DNA from: Mycolicibacterium poriferae
Lineage (GTDB): Bacteria; Actinomycetota; Actinomycetes; Mycobacteriales; Mycobacteriaceae
NCBI RefSeq assembly: GCF_010728325.1
Contig: NZ_AP022570.1
Span: forward strand, 3,596,001 to 3,660,000
Direction of reading: 5' to 3'
Length of the DNA stretch: 64,000 bases
In this document: positions 35,504 through 43,047 of the stretch, piece by piece
Layout: each line of letters opens with the position of its first letter
Position numbering within the stretch: position 1 is the stretch's first letter
Notes under the pieces: model-generated
Told to the model about the DNA's origin: nothing
The model's database searches: none
What the model saw: the letters and a program-made list of their open reading frames with translations, nothing else
Program-made: the position numbers and the translations under genes

Positions 35504-35683
35504 CGCGTGGCCGCAAGGCCGTCCCACCGCAACAGCGCGCTGGCGCAAGCCGTCCCCACCGCACCAGCGCGCTGGCGCAAGCCGTCCCCACCGCACCAGC
35601 GCGCTGGCGCAAGCCGTCCCCACCGCAACAGCGCGTGGCCGCCAGCCGGCGCCACCGCAACAGCGGCCAGCCGCCGCTCCGTC
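35492..35683. repeat. Six tandem 32-bp repeats starting inside the DUF7159 gene
   Basis: Copies begin with CCACCGCA at 35492, 35524, 35556, 35588, 35620 and 35652, an exact 32-bp period. The first copy holds the gene's stop (CAATAG), while later copies read CAACAG or CACCAG at that place. Units abut without spacers, so this is not a CRISPR. Confidence 0.9.
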
Positions 35684-35743
35684 ACCACTGCACATACTCT
35701 CGGTGAAGTGATCCGACCCGTCTCACCCCCAGGGCCCAGGACG

Positions 35744-36343
35744 ATGCGGATCGTGCTGCGCCTGGGCATCATCTGTTCGGTCGTGGCGGCGGTGCTCGTG
35801 GTGGCGACAACGTCACGCTGGGGCCTGTGGTGGCGCCTGATCACGTTCACCTATCAGGTCAATCTGCTGGCGGCGGGCTACTACCTGTGGACGCTGGTCT
35901 ACCCACCCGCGGAGAGGCGAGTCGGCTTGCGCGGCGCGATCGTCCTCTATGTGGTGACGGCTGGGCTGATCTGGAATCTCTTCCTCACCGAGCACAGCAT
36001 GGGGTACACGCTCGCGAACTTTCTGTTGCACGTCGTGGTTCCCGTACTTGCGCTGGCCGACTGGATGCTGGTCGGTCGCGGACTCGTGCGCGTGACATGG
36101 TGGCAGCCGCTGGTGTGGCTCATCTATCCCAGCGCCTACCTGGTGCTGGCGCTGCTTGTGCTCAACACCGCGGGCAGGCCGGCACCGTATTTCTTCCTGG
36201 ACCCGGCGACGGTCGGAGCTGCCGCGGTCGCCGTCAACGTCGGCGCACTCGCCGCTTGCGTGCTCGCGCTGGGTTACGCGTTGCTGGCGGTACACCGGGC
36301 TGCTGTCGCGTCTGCTATCGCGTCACACCGCGATGCGGTGTGA
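35744..36343 (+). CDS. Pr6Pr-family membrane protein
   Basis: A 199-residue protein with six hydrophobic helices (first at MRIVLRLGIICSVVAAVLVVATT) and the conserved WWQPLVWLIYPSAYLVLALL and FFLDP segments of the bacterial Pr6Pr (FAR-17a-like) family. Function unknown. A GTG at 35708 could extend it by 12 residues. The upstream 200 bases are occupied by the 32-bp repeats. Confidence 0.78.
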   Translation: MRIVLRLGIICSVVAAVLVVATTSRWGLWWRLITFTYQVNLLAAGYYLWTLVYPPAERRVGLRGAIVLYVVTAGLIWNLFLTEHSMGYTLANFLLHVVVPVLALADWMLVGRGLVRVTWWQPLVWLIYPSAYLVLALLVLNTAGRPAPYFFLDPATVGAAAVAVNVGALAACVLALGYALLAVHRAAVASAIASHRDAV

Positions 36344-36436
36344 AACGTCGACGATGCCCGATCCGATAAATACACCGAGACACTTTTCGATCAGTCGCCC
36401 GACCTGCGTTTTCGTCAGCGGGTCGGCGCCACGAAC

Positions 36437-36442
36437 TAGGAT
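36437..36442 (+). promoter_or_regulatory. Candidate -10 box of a leaderless transcript (ldtA)
   Basis: TAGGAT fits TANNNT and ends six bases before the GTG at 36449, so the transcript would start at or near the GTG. This is a common arrangement in mycobacteria. Confidence 0.45.
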
Positions 36443-36448
36443 GGCAAC

Positions 36449-37246
36449 GTGTTGAGCACCCACCCGCAGCACACTCTCCGACGGCGAGTGAGCATGCGTC
36501 ATCTGGCCGCGGTGATCGGTGCACTGACTTTGATGAGCACCCTGTCGACCGCGCTGCCCGTCGTCACGGCGTCCGCTGGCTCGACCCAGCCGGGGCCTGT
36601 CGCCAGTGTGTCGCCCCAGCCCGGTCAGACCGTCGGCGTGGCGCATCCGGTCACGGTCACGTTCACCGAACCGGTGGCCGACCGCTCAGCCGCCGAATCG
36701 TCGATCACGGTTCGCCCTGTCGGTGCGTCCGCGACGCCGGGATCGTTCACGTGGCTCGACGACCAGGTCGTCGAATTCACCCCGGCCGAGTTCTTTCCCG
36801 CACACACCCCGGTCACCGTCTCGGTCAACGGGCTGAAGAGCAGCTTCGAGACCGGAGCCTCGGTGGTCAGCGTCGCCGACATCGACGCGCACACCTTCAC
36901 CGTCAGCATCGACGGTGAAGTCGCACGCGAGATGCCGGCGTCGATGGGCAAGCCGAAATTCCCCACCCCGACCGGCTCCTTCACTGCACTCGGCAAGGAG
37001 CGGTACGTCACATTCGACTCCCGGACCATCGGCATTCCGCTCGACGATCCCGAGGGATACCTCATCGACGGCGAATACGCGGTGCGGGTGACGTGGGGTG
37101 GCGTGTATGTCCACTCGGCGCCGTGGTCGGTCGGGTCGCAGGGATACGCCAACGTCAGTCACGGCTGCATCAACCTCAGCCCGGACAACGCCGCCTGGTA
37201 CTTCGACACGGTGCGGGTGGGCGACCCGATCATCGTCCAGGCGTAA
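36449..37246 (+). CDS. ldtA: L,D-transpeptidase (LdtMt1/LdtA type)
   Basis: A 265-residue YkuD-domain enzyme that builds 3-3 cross-links in peptidoglycan. It closely follows the M. tuberculosis LdtMt1 (Rv0116c) sequence as I recall it: an Ig-like domain (about residues 50-137), then the catalytic domain with VHSAPWSVGSQGYANVSHGCINLS, nucleophile Cys240 and His238. A signal/anchor segment lies at residues 16-43. Start is taken as GTG 36449 because of the -10 box; ATG 36494 is possible. The stop lies in the first unit of a 60-bp tandem array. Confidence 0.93.
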   Translation: MLSTHPQHTLRRRVSMRHLAAVIGALTLMSTLSTALPVVTASAGSTQPGPVASVSPQPGQTVGVAHPVTVTFTEPVADRSAAESSITVRPVGASATPGSFTWLDDQVVEFTPAEFFPAHTPVTVSVNGLKSSFETGASVVSVADIDAHTFTVSIDGEVAREMPASMGKPKFPTPTGSFTALGKERYVTFDSRTIGIPLDDPEGYLIDGEYAVRVTWGGVYVHSAPWSVGSQGYANVSHGCINLSPDNAAWYFDTVRVGDPIIVQA

Positions 37247-37391
37247 CCGGTCGACAGGCGGCTTCAATCCGGTGTCCGACGCCGAACGATCATCGTCCAG
37301 GCGTAACCGGTCGACAGGCCGCTTCGATCCGGTGTCGGCCGCCGAACGATCATCGTCCAGAGGTAACCGTCAACAGGCCGCTTCGATCCGG
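37227..37391. repeat. 60-bp tandem repeat spanning the ends of two convergent genes
   Basis: Units start CGATCATCGTCCAG at 37227, 37287 and 37347 (exact 60-bp period; third copy partial). The first contains the ldtA end and stop; the third holds the stop and last codons of the convergent lipoprotein. The middle copy contains both ends as non-coding relics. Confidence 0.9.
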
Positions 37392-37792
37392 AAGTTGGCG
37401 GAGACGGCGTTGCCCGGTTCGTCGGCAAACGAACCGTCCGCGGTGCCCGTGATGACGTAGCGTCCGTCGCGGCCACTGACCCGCGCGTCACCGATGTTGT
37501 CGTTCCAGAAGGACCCGGTGAATCCCTCGACGTCACGGAAGTTCACCGAGGACGCCGAGATGTCGCTACCGGTCTGCAGGACAGCGGTGAAACCGCTGTC
37601 CTGTTCGGGTGTCTGGATGTACCAGGTGGGACCGGTCTGGTGGCAGCGCACGGCGCGGACGCCGGAGTTATTGCCGTCGATGCTGACCGATGCGGTGGTG
37701 CCGCCCAGCGCCGGCTCGGGCGCCGAACACGCCGCGATCCCCAGCACGGCGATCCCGGCACCCGCAACGCCTGCGACCTCTCGGATCCTCAT
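37370..37792 (-). CDS. LpqH-like (19-kDa antigen family) lipoprotein
   Basis: A 140-residue protein with lipoprotein signal MRIREVAGVAGAGIAVLGIAAC (lipid Cys22) and a mature beta-rich domain with Cys50 and the terminal Cys forming the disulfide typical of the mycobacterial LpqH family. It is exported to the outer face of the membrane. Its start is ATG 37792; upstream 300 bases are tandem repeats. Convergent with ldtA. Confidence 0.82.
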   Translation of the reverse strand: MRIREVAGVAGAGIAVLGIAACSAPEPALGGTTASVSIDGNNSGVRAVRCHQTGPTWYIQTPEQDSGFTAVLQTGSDISASSVNFRDVEGFTGSFWNDNIGDARVSGRDGRYVITGTADGSFADEPGNAVSANFRIEAAC

Positions 37793-38106
37793 GGCGACAG
37801 ACTCTATGCGCTCGACCCTCTCGACCGGCCAGAAACGCGCGCTCGGCCTCTCCGGGTAGCAACGCGCGCTCGACCCTTCGACCGGCCAGCAACGCACGCT
37901 CGACCTCTCCGGGCAGCAACGCGCGCTCGGCCCCTTCGACCGGCCAGAAACGCGCGCTCGACGCTTCCAGGCTGAGTTCGCAGCGGAGGCTCAGTCCACG
38001 GTCATGGCCCGTCCATCTACCAGGCTCCTCGGTCCGCGATCCGCCGCCGGGGCGTAGTGGCCACCATCAGGATCCGTCGCCACTACCAGGCGCATCCATA
38101 CCGGGC
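37793..38106. other. Non-coding stretch with 57-bp composite repeats
   Basis: No gene. The first two-thirds is the tandem array 37809-37975. The rest holds an 8-bp inverted repeat (GTAGTGGC at 38054-38061, GCCACTAC at 38079-38086) that may terminate the convergent-side XRE gene transcript. Confidence 0.6.
37809..37975. repeat. Composite 30+27-bp tandem array
   Basis: Two related subunits alternate: a 30-bp form (CGCTCGACCCTTCGACCGGC...) and a 27-bp form (CGCTCGGCCTCTCCGGGTAG...), each ending AACGCG. About three 57-bp periods precede the LpqH-like gene. Confidence 0.75.
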
Positions 38107-38907
38107 TCAGCGCAGCGCTGCCGCTGTGTCGTCGTCGGCAGGCAGAAACGCCTCGATACTCAATTCAGCCGCGGTCAGATCCAACGCCGTGCCGAAGGTG
38201 GTGACCACACTCAGGAACGTCAGCCGGCCGCCCTCGACGGTGTCCAGTTCGAGAGGCACCGCCACTCCACCGAGCTCAGTCGGGGCTGAGCCGCCCGGGT
38301 AAGCCTCTATCTCGGCCAACAGCGCATCATCACCACCGCTCTCTCGAACCTCTCGCCGTAACCGATCAAGGAGATGTCCGCGCCACTGCGCGAGGTTGGC
38401 GATGCGTGGTGCCAGGCCGTCTGGATGCAAGGCGATGCGCAGGGCATTAGGCTGGCGCAGCAAGTGCGCGGCGACACCCTCCAGCAGCACCGCGGTGCCC
38501 GGATTGGCCGCCAGAATGTTCCAACCTCCGTCTACGGCCAGGCAGGGGAACGGCTCATAGGCGGCGAGAACGCGGGTCACCCCGCCGCGCACGGCCGACA
38601 TTTCCGGAGCGTCGAAGGACAGCTGAGAATAGACCGGCGCCAGCCCGGCCGCGACCAGCAAGCGGTTCTGCCCGTGCTTCGGGACATCCAGGACGTGGGC
38701 TAGGCGCAGCACCATCGCGCGACTCGGAGAGGAGCGACCCGTCTCCAGAAAGCTCACGTGACGGGCGGAGACATCCGCGGCGATGGAGAGGGCCAACTGG
38801 CTGAGCCGACGGCGGTGCCGCCAGCCGCGCAGCAAGTCGCCGAACGTCGCCGCCGTCGTCGCGCTGCTCACCGGCTCAGTGTGGCCCGGGCGGCGCGTAG
38901 TCACCAC
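38107..38907 (-). CDS. XRE-family regulator with MmyB-like ligand domain
   Basis: A 266-residue regulator. Residues about 20-75 are a lambda-repressor-type helix-turn-helix (GWRHRRRLSQLALSIAADVSARHVSFLETG), followed by the MmyB-like PAS domain (CLAVDGGWNILAANPGTAVLLEG). Such proteins usually control an adjacent divergent gene; here that is the small membrane protein at 38980. The first 12 residues may be leader; a GTG at 38871 is an alternative start. An inverted repeat lies in the shared promoter region. Confidence 0.87.
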   Translation of the reverse strand: MVTTRRPGHTEPVSSATTAATFGDLLRGWRHRRRLSQLALSIAADVSARHVSFLETGRSSPSRAMVLRLAHVLDVPKHGQNRLLVAAGLAPVYSQLSFDAPEMSAVRGGVTRVLAAYEPFPCLAVDGGWNILAANPGTAVLLEGVAAHLLRQPNALRIALHPDGLAPRIANLAQWRGHLLDRLRREVRESGGDDALLAEIEAYPGGSAPTELGGVAVPLELDTVEGGRLTFLSVVTTFGTALDLTAAELSIEAFLPADDDTAAALR

Positions 38908-38929
38908 TACCTGAGACGTAATTGCGGTG

Positions 38930-38959
38930 CCTACCTCCCACCCGCAGGCTAGAGGTAGG
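38930..38959. promoter_or_regulatory. Inverted repeat in the XRE/membrane-protein divergent promoter
   Basis: CCTACCTC and GAGGTAGG are perfect complements 14 bases apart, 23 bases from the XRE start and 20 from the membrane-protein start; a third CTACCT lies at 38908-38913. Likely operator for the XRE protein. Confidence 0.5.
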
Positions 38960-38979
38960 GCGAGGAGAGGAGCGATCCG

Positions 38980-39321
38980 ATGGGTGAGCCGCTACCGAAT
39001 ACCGAACCGCTGAGTGCGGTCTCCCCGTGGCTGCGGTTCGTCCTGATCTGCGACCGCGCCGGTTCTGCCTGGTACATCGGACTGGGGTTCTTCTTCGCGC
39101 CATTGCTGACGCTGGCCTCTCCCTGGCCGGCACTGACCACCGCGCTATGGGTCGCGATCGGCCTGGCAGCTGTGTGGCTGGCCCTGCTCGGCGTCGCCAT
39201 GGCCGCCGGGCTCGCGTTGGCAATGCGTTCGAATATCGATGTCGGCGAAGACTTCTGGCGTTCGATCGTGGCGTATCCGCCCGCCGAAGCCGTCAACCGA
39301 ACCCGCCGCGCCGGCTCTTGA
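38980..39321 (+). CDS. Small two-helix membrane protein
   Basis: A 113-residue protein with membrane helices at about residues 30-52 and 54-82, ending NRTRRAGS, preceded by a strong GGAGAGGAG ribosome site. Divergent from the XRE regulator and probably its target. No family recognised. Confidence 0.72.
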   Translation: MGEPLPNTEPLSAVSPWLRFVLICDRAGSAWYIGLGFFFAPLLTLASPWPALTTALWVAIGLAAVWLALLGVAMAAGLALAMRSNIDVGEDFWRSIVAYPPAEAVNRTRRAGS

Positions 39322-39435
39322 TGGCGGCCCGCGTGGTGGATCGGCCGTGCGGCCGCGTGGTCAATCGGCCGTGCGGCCTCGCGATTGTTCGGCCGTGCAG
39401 CTCTGGGGCTGTTCGGCGGTGAAGCAGTACGTCGC
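39322..39435. other. Short repeat-rich spacer
   Basis: No gene. It contains two to three degenerate copies of ATCGGCCGTGCGGCC spaced about 22-24 bp between the membrane protein and the displaced 13E12 tail. Confidence 0.5.
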
Positions 39436-39989
39436 TCAGGCTGCTTGTCCGTCGGGGGGTGCGGGTCCGCCGGGTTGGCCGGGGTTACTGGATTCGTCGG
39501 GTTTGTCGGGATCGCCGGGTTCGCGTGGGCTGCTGGATTCGTCGCGTACTTCGGGTTCGCCGGGGTGGTCGCTCGGCGCTGGTTCGGTCAACTCATAGTC
39601 GATCGGTTCGTCGTCGATCGGCCCGTCGTCGATCGGTTCCTGGTCGCTCGGTTCGTGATCGCTCGGCGCGTCCTCGATCAGTTCATAGCTGATCGGTTCG
39701 TCGCCGGTCAGCTCACGGTCGATCAGCGCGTCGCCGATCGGTTGGTCGTCGATCAGCTCATCGGTGATCGATTGGTTGTCGCCGCATTGGGTGTCGTTCG
39801 GCGGGTCGGAAGGGCGGTTTTGGGCACGGTCTGATTCCGCGCCGGCGCCCTGCAGGCCGACGTCGGGATCGCCCGAAGGGCTCGATGGCGGAGGGTTCGG
39901 CGGCTCCTGGTCGGGGGGTCGGAGGAGTCGTTCGGGGCGGTGGTAGGTGTTGATGCGGGTTTGGCCGGTGTCCAACGCTGGTGGGGGGG
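39436..39989 (-). pseudogene. Displaced C-terminal tail of the 13E12 protein
   Basis: This frame encodes ALDTGQTRINTYHRPERLLRPPD followed by about 150 Asp/Glu/Pro-rich residues with a repeating DDEPI-like unit. It is the natural continuation of the HNH gene if one G is removed from the seven-G run. It has no ribosome site of its own at its nominal Met. Confidence 0.7.
39595..39785. repeat. Degenerate 15-bp tandem repeats in the 13E12 tail
   Basis: GATCGGTTCGTCGTC-like units recur about a dozen times, coding the acidic DDEPI repeats on the minus strand. Confidence 0.65.
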
Positions 39990-41266
39990 ATCCATTCGAC
40001 TTCGCCGCGTTCGTTCATCCGGGTCGTCCAGCCGTCGGGGCTCACGGCGCGGTTATCGGGTCCACAGGCCAGGCCGAGCTCGTCGACGTTGGTGTTGCCG
40101 CCGTCGTTCCAGTCGGCGACGACGTGATGGGCCTGGCAGCCGTAGGCGCCGACGGTGCAGCCGGGTTTGGTGCAGCCCCCGTCGCGGGCGATCAGCATGA
40201 TCCGCTGCGCCGGGGAGGCGACCCGGCGGGCGCGGAACAGGTCCAGCGCCGATCCGGTGGCTTTGTCGAACACCGCCAGGCTGTGGTGGGCGTGAGCGGC
40301 CAGACGGATCACCTCGGCGATGGGGATGCGGGTGCCCCCACCGCTGACTCCGATCCCGGCGCGGGATTCCAAATCGGCCAGGGTGGTGCGGATGATCACC
40401 GACACCGGCAGCCCGTTGAGCTGGCCGAGTTGGCCGCTCATCAGCGCGATCCGCAACACCGCCACCAGGGCATCGTGCTGGCGCTGGGCCAGGCTGCGGT
40501 GATCAGCATCGATCTGGGCCTGCGAGGGCGTGCCGGAGGTGCAGGGTTGCGGGTCGTCGGGGTTGCACATGCCCGGGGCGGCGTACTTGGCGAAGATCGC
40601 CTCCAGCAGCGCCCACGCCTCAGGGGTCAGCTCCCCGCTGATCGGGGTCATCGCATCGCCACGCTGGCGACCCTTGGAGATGCCGCGGCGGCGGGCGCGT
40701 TCGGTGTCGTCGGGTTCGGGGCCGTCCTGATCGAGCAGGAACAACGCCAACTCCGCAGCATCGCTGACATCCTTGGGACTGGCACCGGTTGCCAGGCGCA
40801 CCAGATCGGTTTCGAACTGCTCGCGGGTCGCGGCGTCGACGAAACCGGGCAGCTTGGCCACCGCTTTGGCGATCACGGTGACGTGCTCGGTGTTGATCAC
40901 CCCGCGGGCCTGCGCGGCCGCGGTCGCGGCCAGCACCGGTGGCAGGGTTTGGCCGGTGATCGACTGTCGCGGGCCCAGCAGCGCCGCCTCACCCAGCCGC
41001 CGTCCGGCCTCGGCGGTGGAGATCCGCCACCGAACCGCCAGCACCTGGTTCCAGGACTTGGCGCCCATCTGCGTAGCGGTGGTCTCGACCTGCAGGCGGG
41101 CCAACAACCGGTTCCGCAGCGCCTGCAGCTGACACCACACCGTTTCCAACTCATCCAGGGCGTCGACCAGATCCGCGCGACCCAGCAGATCCACCTCCGC
41201 GCCGGCCGCGGCGTCGACCGCGGAGCGCACCGCCGCGACCGCCTCCGACAACACCACACCGGACAT
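39758..41266 (-). CDS. 13E12/DUF222-HNH repeat-family protein, frameshifted near C-terminus
   Basis: 502 residues as read. The N-terminal DUF222 domain (about residues 1-300) is followed by an HNH module with DGGCTKPGC, CQAHHVVADWNDGGNTNVDELGLACGPDNR, and GWTTRMNERGEVEWIPP, the hallmark of the mycobacterial 13E12 family, often linked to mobile or SOS-responsive loci. After EWIPP the frame departs from the family: a run of seven G on the plus strand (39983-39989) shifts it by one, and the expected continuation (PALDTGQTRINTYHRPERLL) lies in the neighbouring frame down to 39436. Start is Met at 41266, four bases after an SOS box. Confidence 0.8.
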   Translation of the reverse strand: MSGVVLSEAVAAVRSAVDAAAGAEVDLLGRADLVDALDELETVWCQLQALRNRLLARLQVETTATQMGAKSWNQVLAVRWRISTAEAGRRLGEAALLGPRQSITGQTLPPVLAATAAAQARGVINTEHVTVIAKAVAKLPGFVDAATREQFETDLVRLATGASPKDVSDAAELALFLLDQDGPEPDDTERARRRGISKGRQRGDAMTPISGELTPEAWALLEAIFAKYAAPGMCNPDDPQPCTSGTPSQAQIDADHRSLAQRQHDALVAVLRIALMSGQLGQLNGLPVSVIIRTTLADLESRAGIGVSGGGTRIPIAEVIRLAAHAHHSLAVFDKATGSALDLFRARRVASPAQRIMLIARDGGCTKPGCTVGAYGCQAHHVVADWNDGGNTNVDELGLACGPDNRAVSPDGWTTRMNERGEVEWIPPTSVGHRPNPHQHLPPPRTTPPTPRPGAAEPSAIEPFGRSRRRPAGRRRGIRPCPKPPFRPAERHPMRRQPIDHR

Positions 41267-41269
41267 GAC

Positions 41270-41285
41270 TCGAACATACATTCGA
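41270..41285 (-). promoter_or_regulatory. LexA/SOS box
   Basis: TCGAACATACATTCGA matches the mycobacterial SOS box TCGAACNNNNGTTCGA with a single mismatch and ends four bases before the 13E12 start. LexA sites at 13E12-family genes have been reported in M. tuberculosis. Confidence 0.7.
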
Positions 41286-41610
41286 CCACCGACAAAAACC
41301 GTTCGGCCCGAAAGATGCCTGAGGACATCGGTGACACTCCCACCTCAAGACATCGATGGCACATCTAGCTCGAGGTATCGGCGACACCCGTGATTACGAC
41401 GACAACGATCTCTCGGTCGACGCCGAAACGTCCCCGTGAGGCTCTGCTGCCATCGCCACATGGAAGGCAACAACAACTGGCAGACTCAGCGCAGAAGTGT
41501 CACCGATGTCGTATTGCCGACGTCACCGATGCCCTCGTTGCAGAGCCCACCGAGGGTCCTGCCACATCGCATGGACGTCACGCCAGCGCCGCGCTCGAGT
41601 CCACGCCGGT
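41286..41610. other. 325-bp intergenic stretch with inverted-repeat element
   Basis: No supported gene; an 85-codon frame here has no homology-like features. It contains GACATCGGTGACAC-type direct and inverted repeats described separately. Confidence 0.55.
41324..41510. mobile_element. Small inverted-repeat (MITE-like) element or IS-end remnant
   Basis: GACATCGGTGACAC at 41324-41337 and its exact reverse complement at 41497-41510 bracket 159 bases. Degenerate copies lie inside and outside (around 41345, 41376 and 41517). The sequence resembles the terminal repeats of actinobacterial IS481-like elements as I remember them; no transposase is present. Confidence 0.45.
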
Positions 41611-42867
41611 TCAATGGGCGACTGGACAGCCACCCTTGCCGGTGTAGTCGACATGCCAATGCTTGATCCCGTTCAACCAGCCCGAACGCAGCCGGTCCGG
41701 CGGTGCGATGGCCGACAGGTCGGGCATGTGGTCGGCGATGGCGTTGAACATCAATTCGATCGTCATGCGCGCCAGGTTGGCGCCGATGCAGTAGTGGGCA
41801 CCGGTTCCGCCGAAACCGACGTGCGGATTCGGATCTCGCAGAATATTGAACGAGAACGGATCATCGAAGACGTCCTCGTCGAAATTGGCAGATCGGTAAC
41901 TCATCACGACCCGCTGACCCTTCTTGATCAACGTCCCGGACAGTTCGTAATCCTCGATGGCTGTGCGTTGAAAAGACGTCACAGGTGTCGCCCATCGCAC
42001 GATCTCGTCGACGGCGGTGCTGGGCCGGTCCCGCTTGAACAGCTCCCACTGATCCGGATGCTCGGTGAACGCCACCATGCCGTGGGTGATCGAATTGCGG
42101 GTGGTCTCGTTGCCCGCGACCGCCAACAGCACCATGAAAAAGCCGAACTCGTCGTCGGAGAGCTTGTGGCCTTCGACGTCGGCTTCGATCAACTTGGTGA
42201 CGATGTCTTCGCCGGGCTGCTCGGCTCGCTGGGCCGCCAACTGCATGGCGTACATGATCAGTTCGGTCGCCGCGTTGCGATTGTCGTAGTGAGCGAACTC
42301 GGGGTCATCATCGCTGACCATCTGGTTGGACCAGTCGAAGAGTTTCTTGCGGTCTTCGACCGGTACGCCGAGTAGTCCGGCGATCGCCTGCAGGGGCAGT
42401 TCGCAGGACACCTGTTCGACGAAGTCGCCGCTGCCTTCAGCCGCCGCGGCCTTGGCGATGTTCTGGGCCCGCTGGTCGAGATCCTCGCGCAGCCGTTCCA
42501 CGGCGCGCGGAGTGAACCCGCGGGAGACGATCTTGCGCAGGTGCGTGTGGTGAGGTGCGTCCATGTTGAGCAGAACGAACTTCCCGGTTTCGCGCTGCTC
42601 CTGCGTAGAGCCGGCCGGGTAGCGGGGGAGCGCCGTGTTCTCCAGACTGGAGAACACGTCACTACGCTTGGATATCTCCTTGACGTCCCGATGCTTGGTG
42701 ACGACCCAGTAGCCGCCATCGTCGAATCCGCCGTCGCCGTAGGGCTGTTCGTTCCACCAGATCGGGGCGCTGCGCCGCAGCTGGGCAAGTTCCTCGACCG
42801 GTAGGCGATCGCGGTTGAGGTCGGGGTCGGTGAAGTCGAATCCGGGCGGGAGGGTGGGAGTCGGCAT
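41611..42867 (-). CDS. cyp125: Cytochrome P450 CYP125 (steroid C26/27 monooxygenase)
   Basis: A 418-residue P450 that follows M. tuberculosis CYP125 (Rv3545c) closely from memory: LPPGFDFTDPDLNRDRLP, NMDAPHHTHLRKI, QVSCELPLQAIAGLLGVP, I-helix AGNETTRNSITHG, ExxR in DEIVRWATPVTSFQRTA, haem loop GFGGTGAHYCIGANLA (Cys360), and C-terminus CPVAH. CYP125 oxidises the cholesterol/cholestenone side-chain terminus. In M. tuberculosis it lies in the cholesterol cluster; here it is alone between a 13E12 gene and a secreted-protein gene, so it is probably a second paralogue. AAGGAG precedes the ATG. No KstR box was found upstream. Confidence 0.95.
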   Translation of the reverse strand: MPTPTLPPGFDFTDPDLNRDRLPVEELAQLRRSAPIWWNEQPYGDGGFDDGGYWVVTKHRDVKEISKRSDVFSSLENTALPRYPAGSTQEQRETGKFVLLNMDAPHHTHLRKIVSRGFTPRAVERLREDLDQRAQNIAKAAAAEGSGDFVEQVSCELPLQAIAGLLGVPVEDRKKLFDWSNQMVSDDDPEFAHYDNRNAATELIMYAMQLAAQRAEQPGEDIVTKLIEADVEGHKLSDDEFGFFMVLLAVAGNETTRNSITHGMVAFTEHPDQWELFKRDRPSTAVDEIVRWATPVTSFQRTAIEDYELSGTLIKKGQRVVMSYRSANFDEDVFDDPFSFNILRDPNPHVGFGGTGAHYCIGANLARMTIELMFNAIADHMPDLSAIAPPDRLRSGWLNGIKHWHVDYTGKGGCPVAH

Positions 42868-43047
42868 GCGTGAGCTCCTTAACCGTCTGAGAGGCCTAAA
42901 CAAATTGCTACACCACAGGCGCGGGTCGGTGAGCCCAGTTCGGCGAAGTGCGGCCAAAGTCTGCTCGGAGGTGTAACGAATTCGCCTCCGCCGGGGAATC
43001 AACCGATGAGATCCTCTGAATAACCCGCAGAGCCCTAGGGGGAACCG

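Noticed and set aside
35492..35683. CRISPR-like regular 32-bp repeats
   Set aside because: Units are contiguous with no spacers and the first is coding; no cas genes are nearby.
39947..41368. 473-codon plus-strand frame opposite the 13E12 gene
   Set aside because: Antisense shadow of the DUF222-HNH gene, with no recognisable domain.
41390..41647. 85-codon frame between the 13E12 and CYP125 genes
   Set aside because: No ribosome site and falls in the inverted-repeat stretch; composition does not resemble a protein.
42868..43047. KstR box search before CYP125
   Set aside because: The best match (TGTAACGAATTCGC) has two mismatches at fixed positions, so it is not called.
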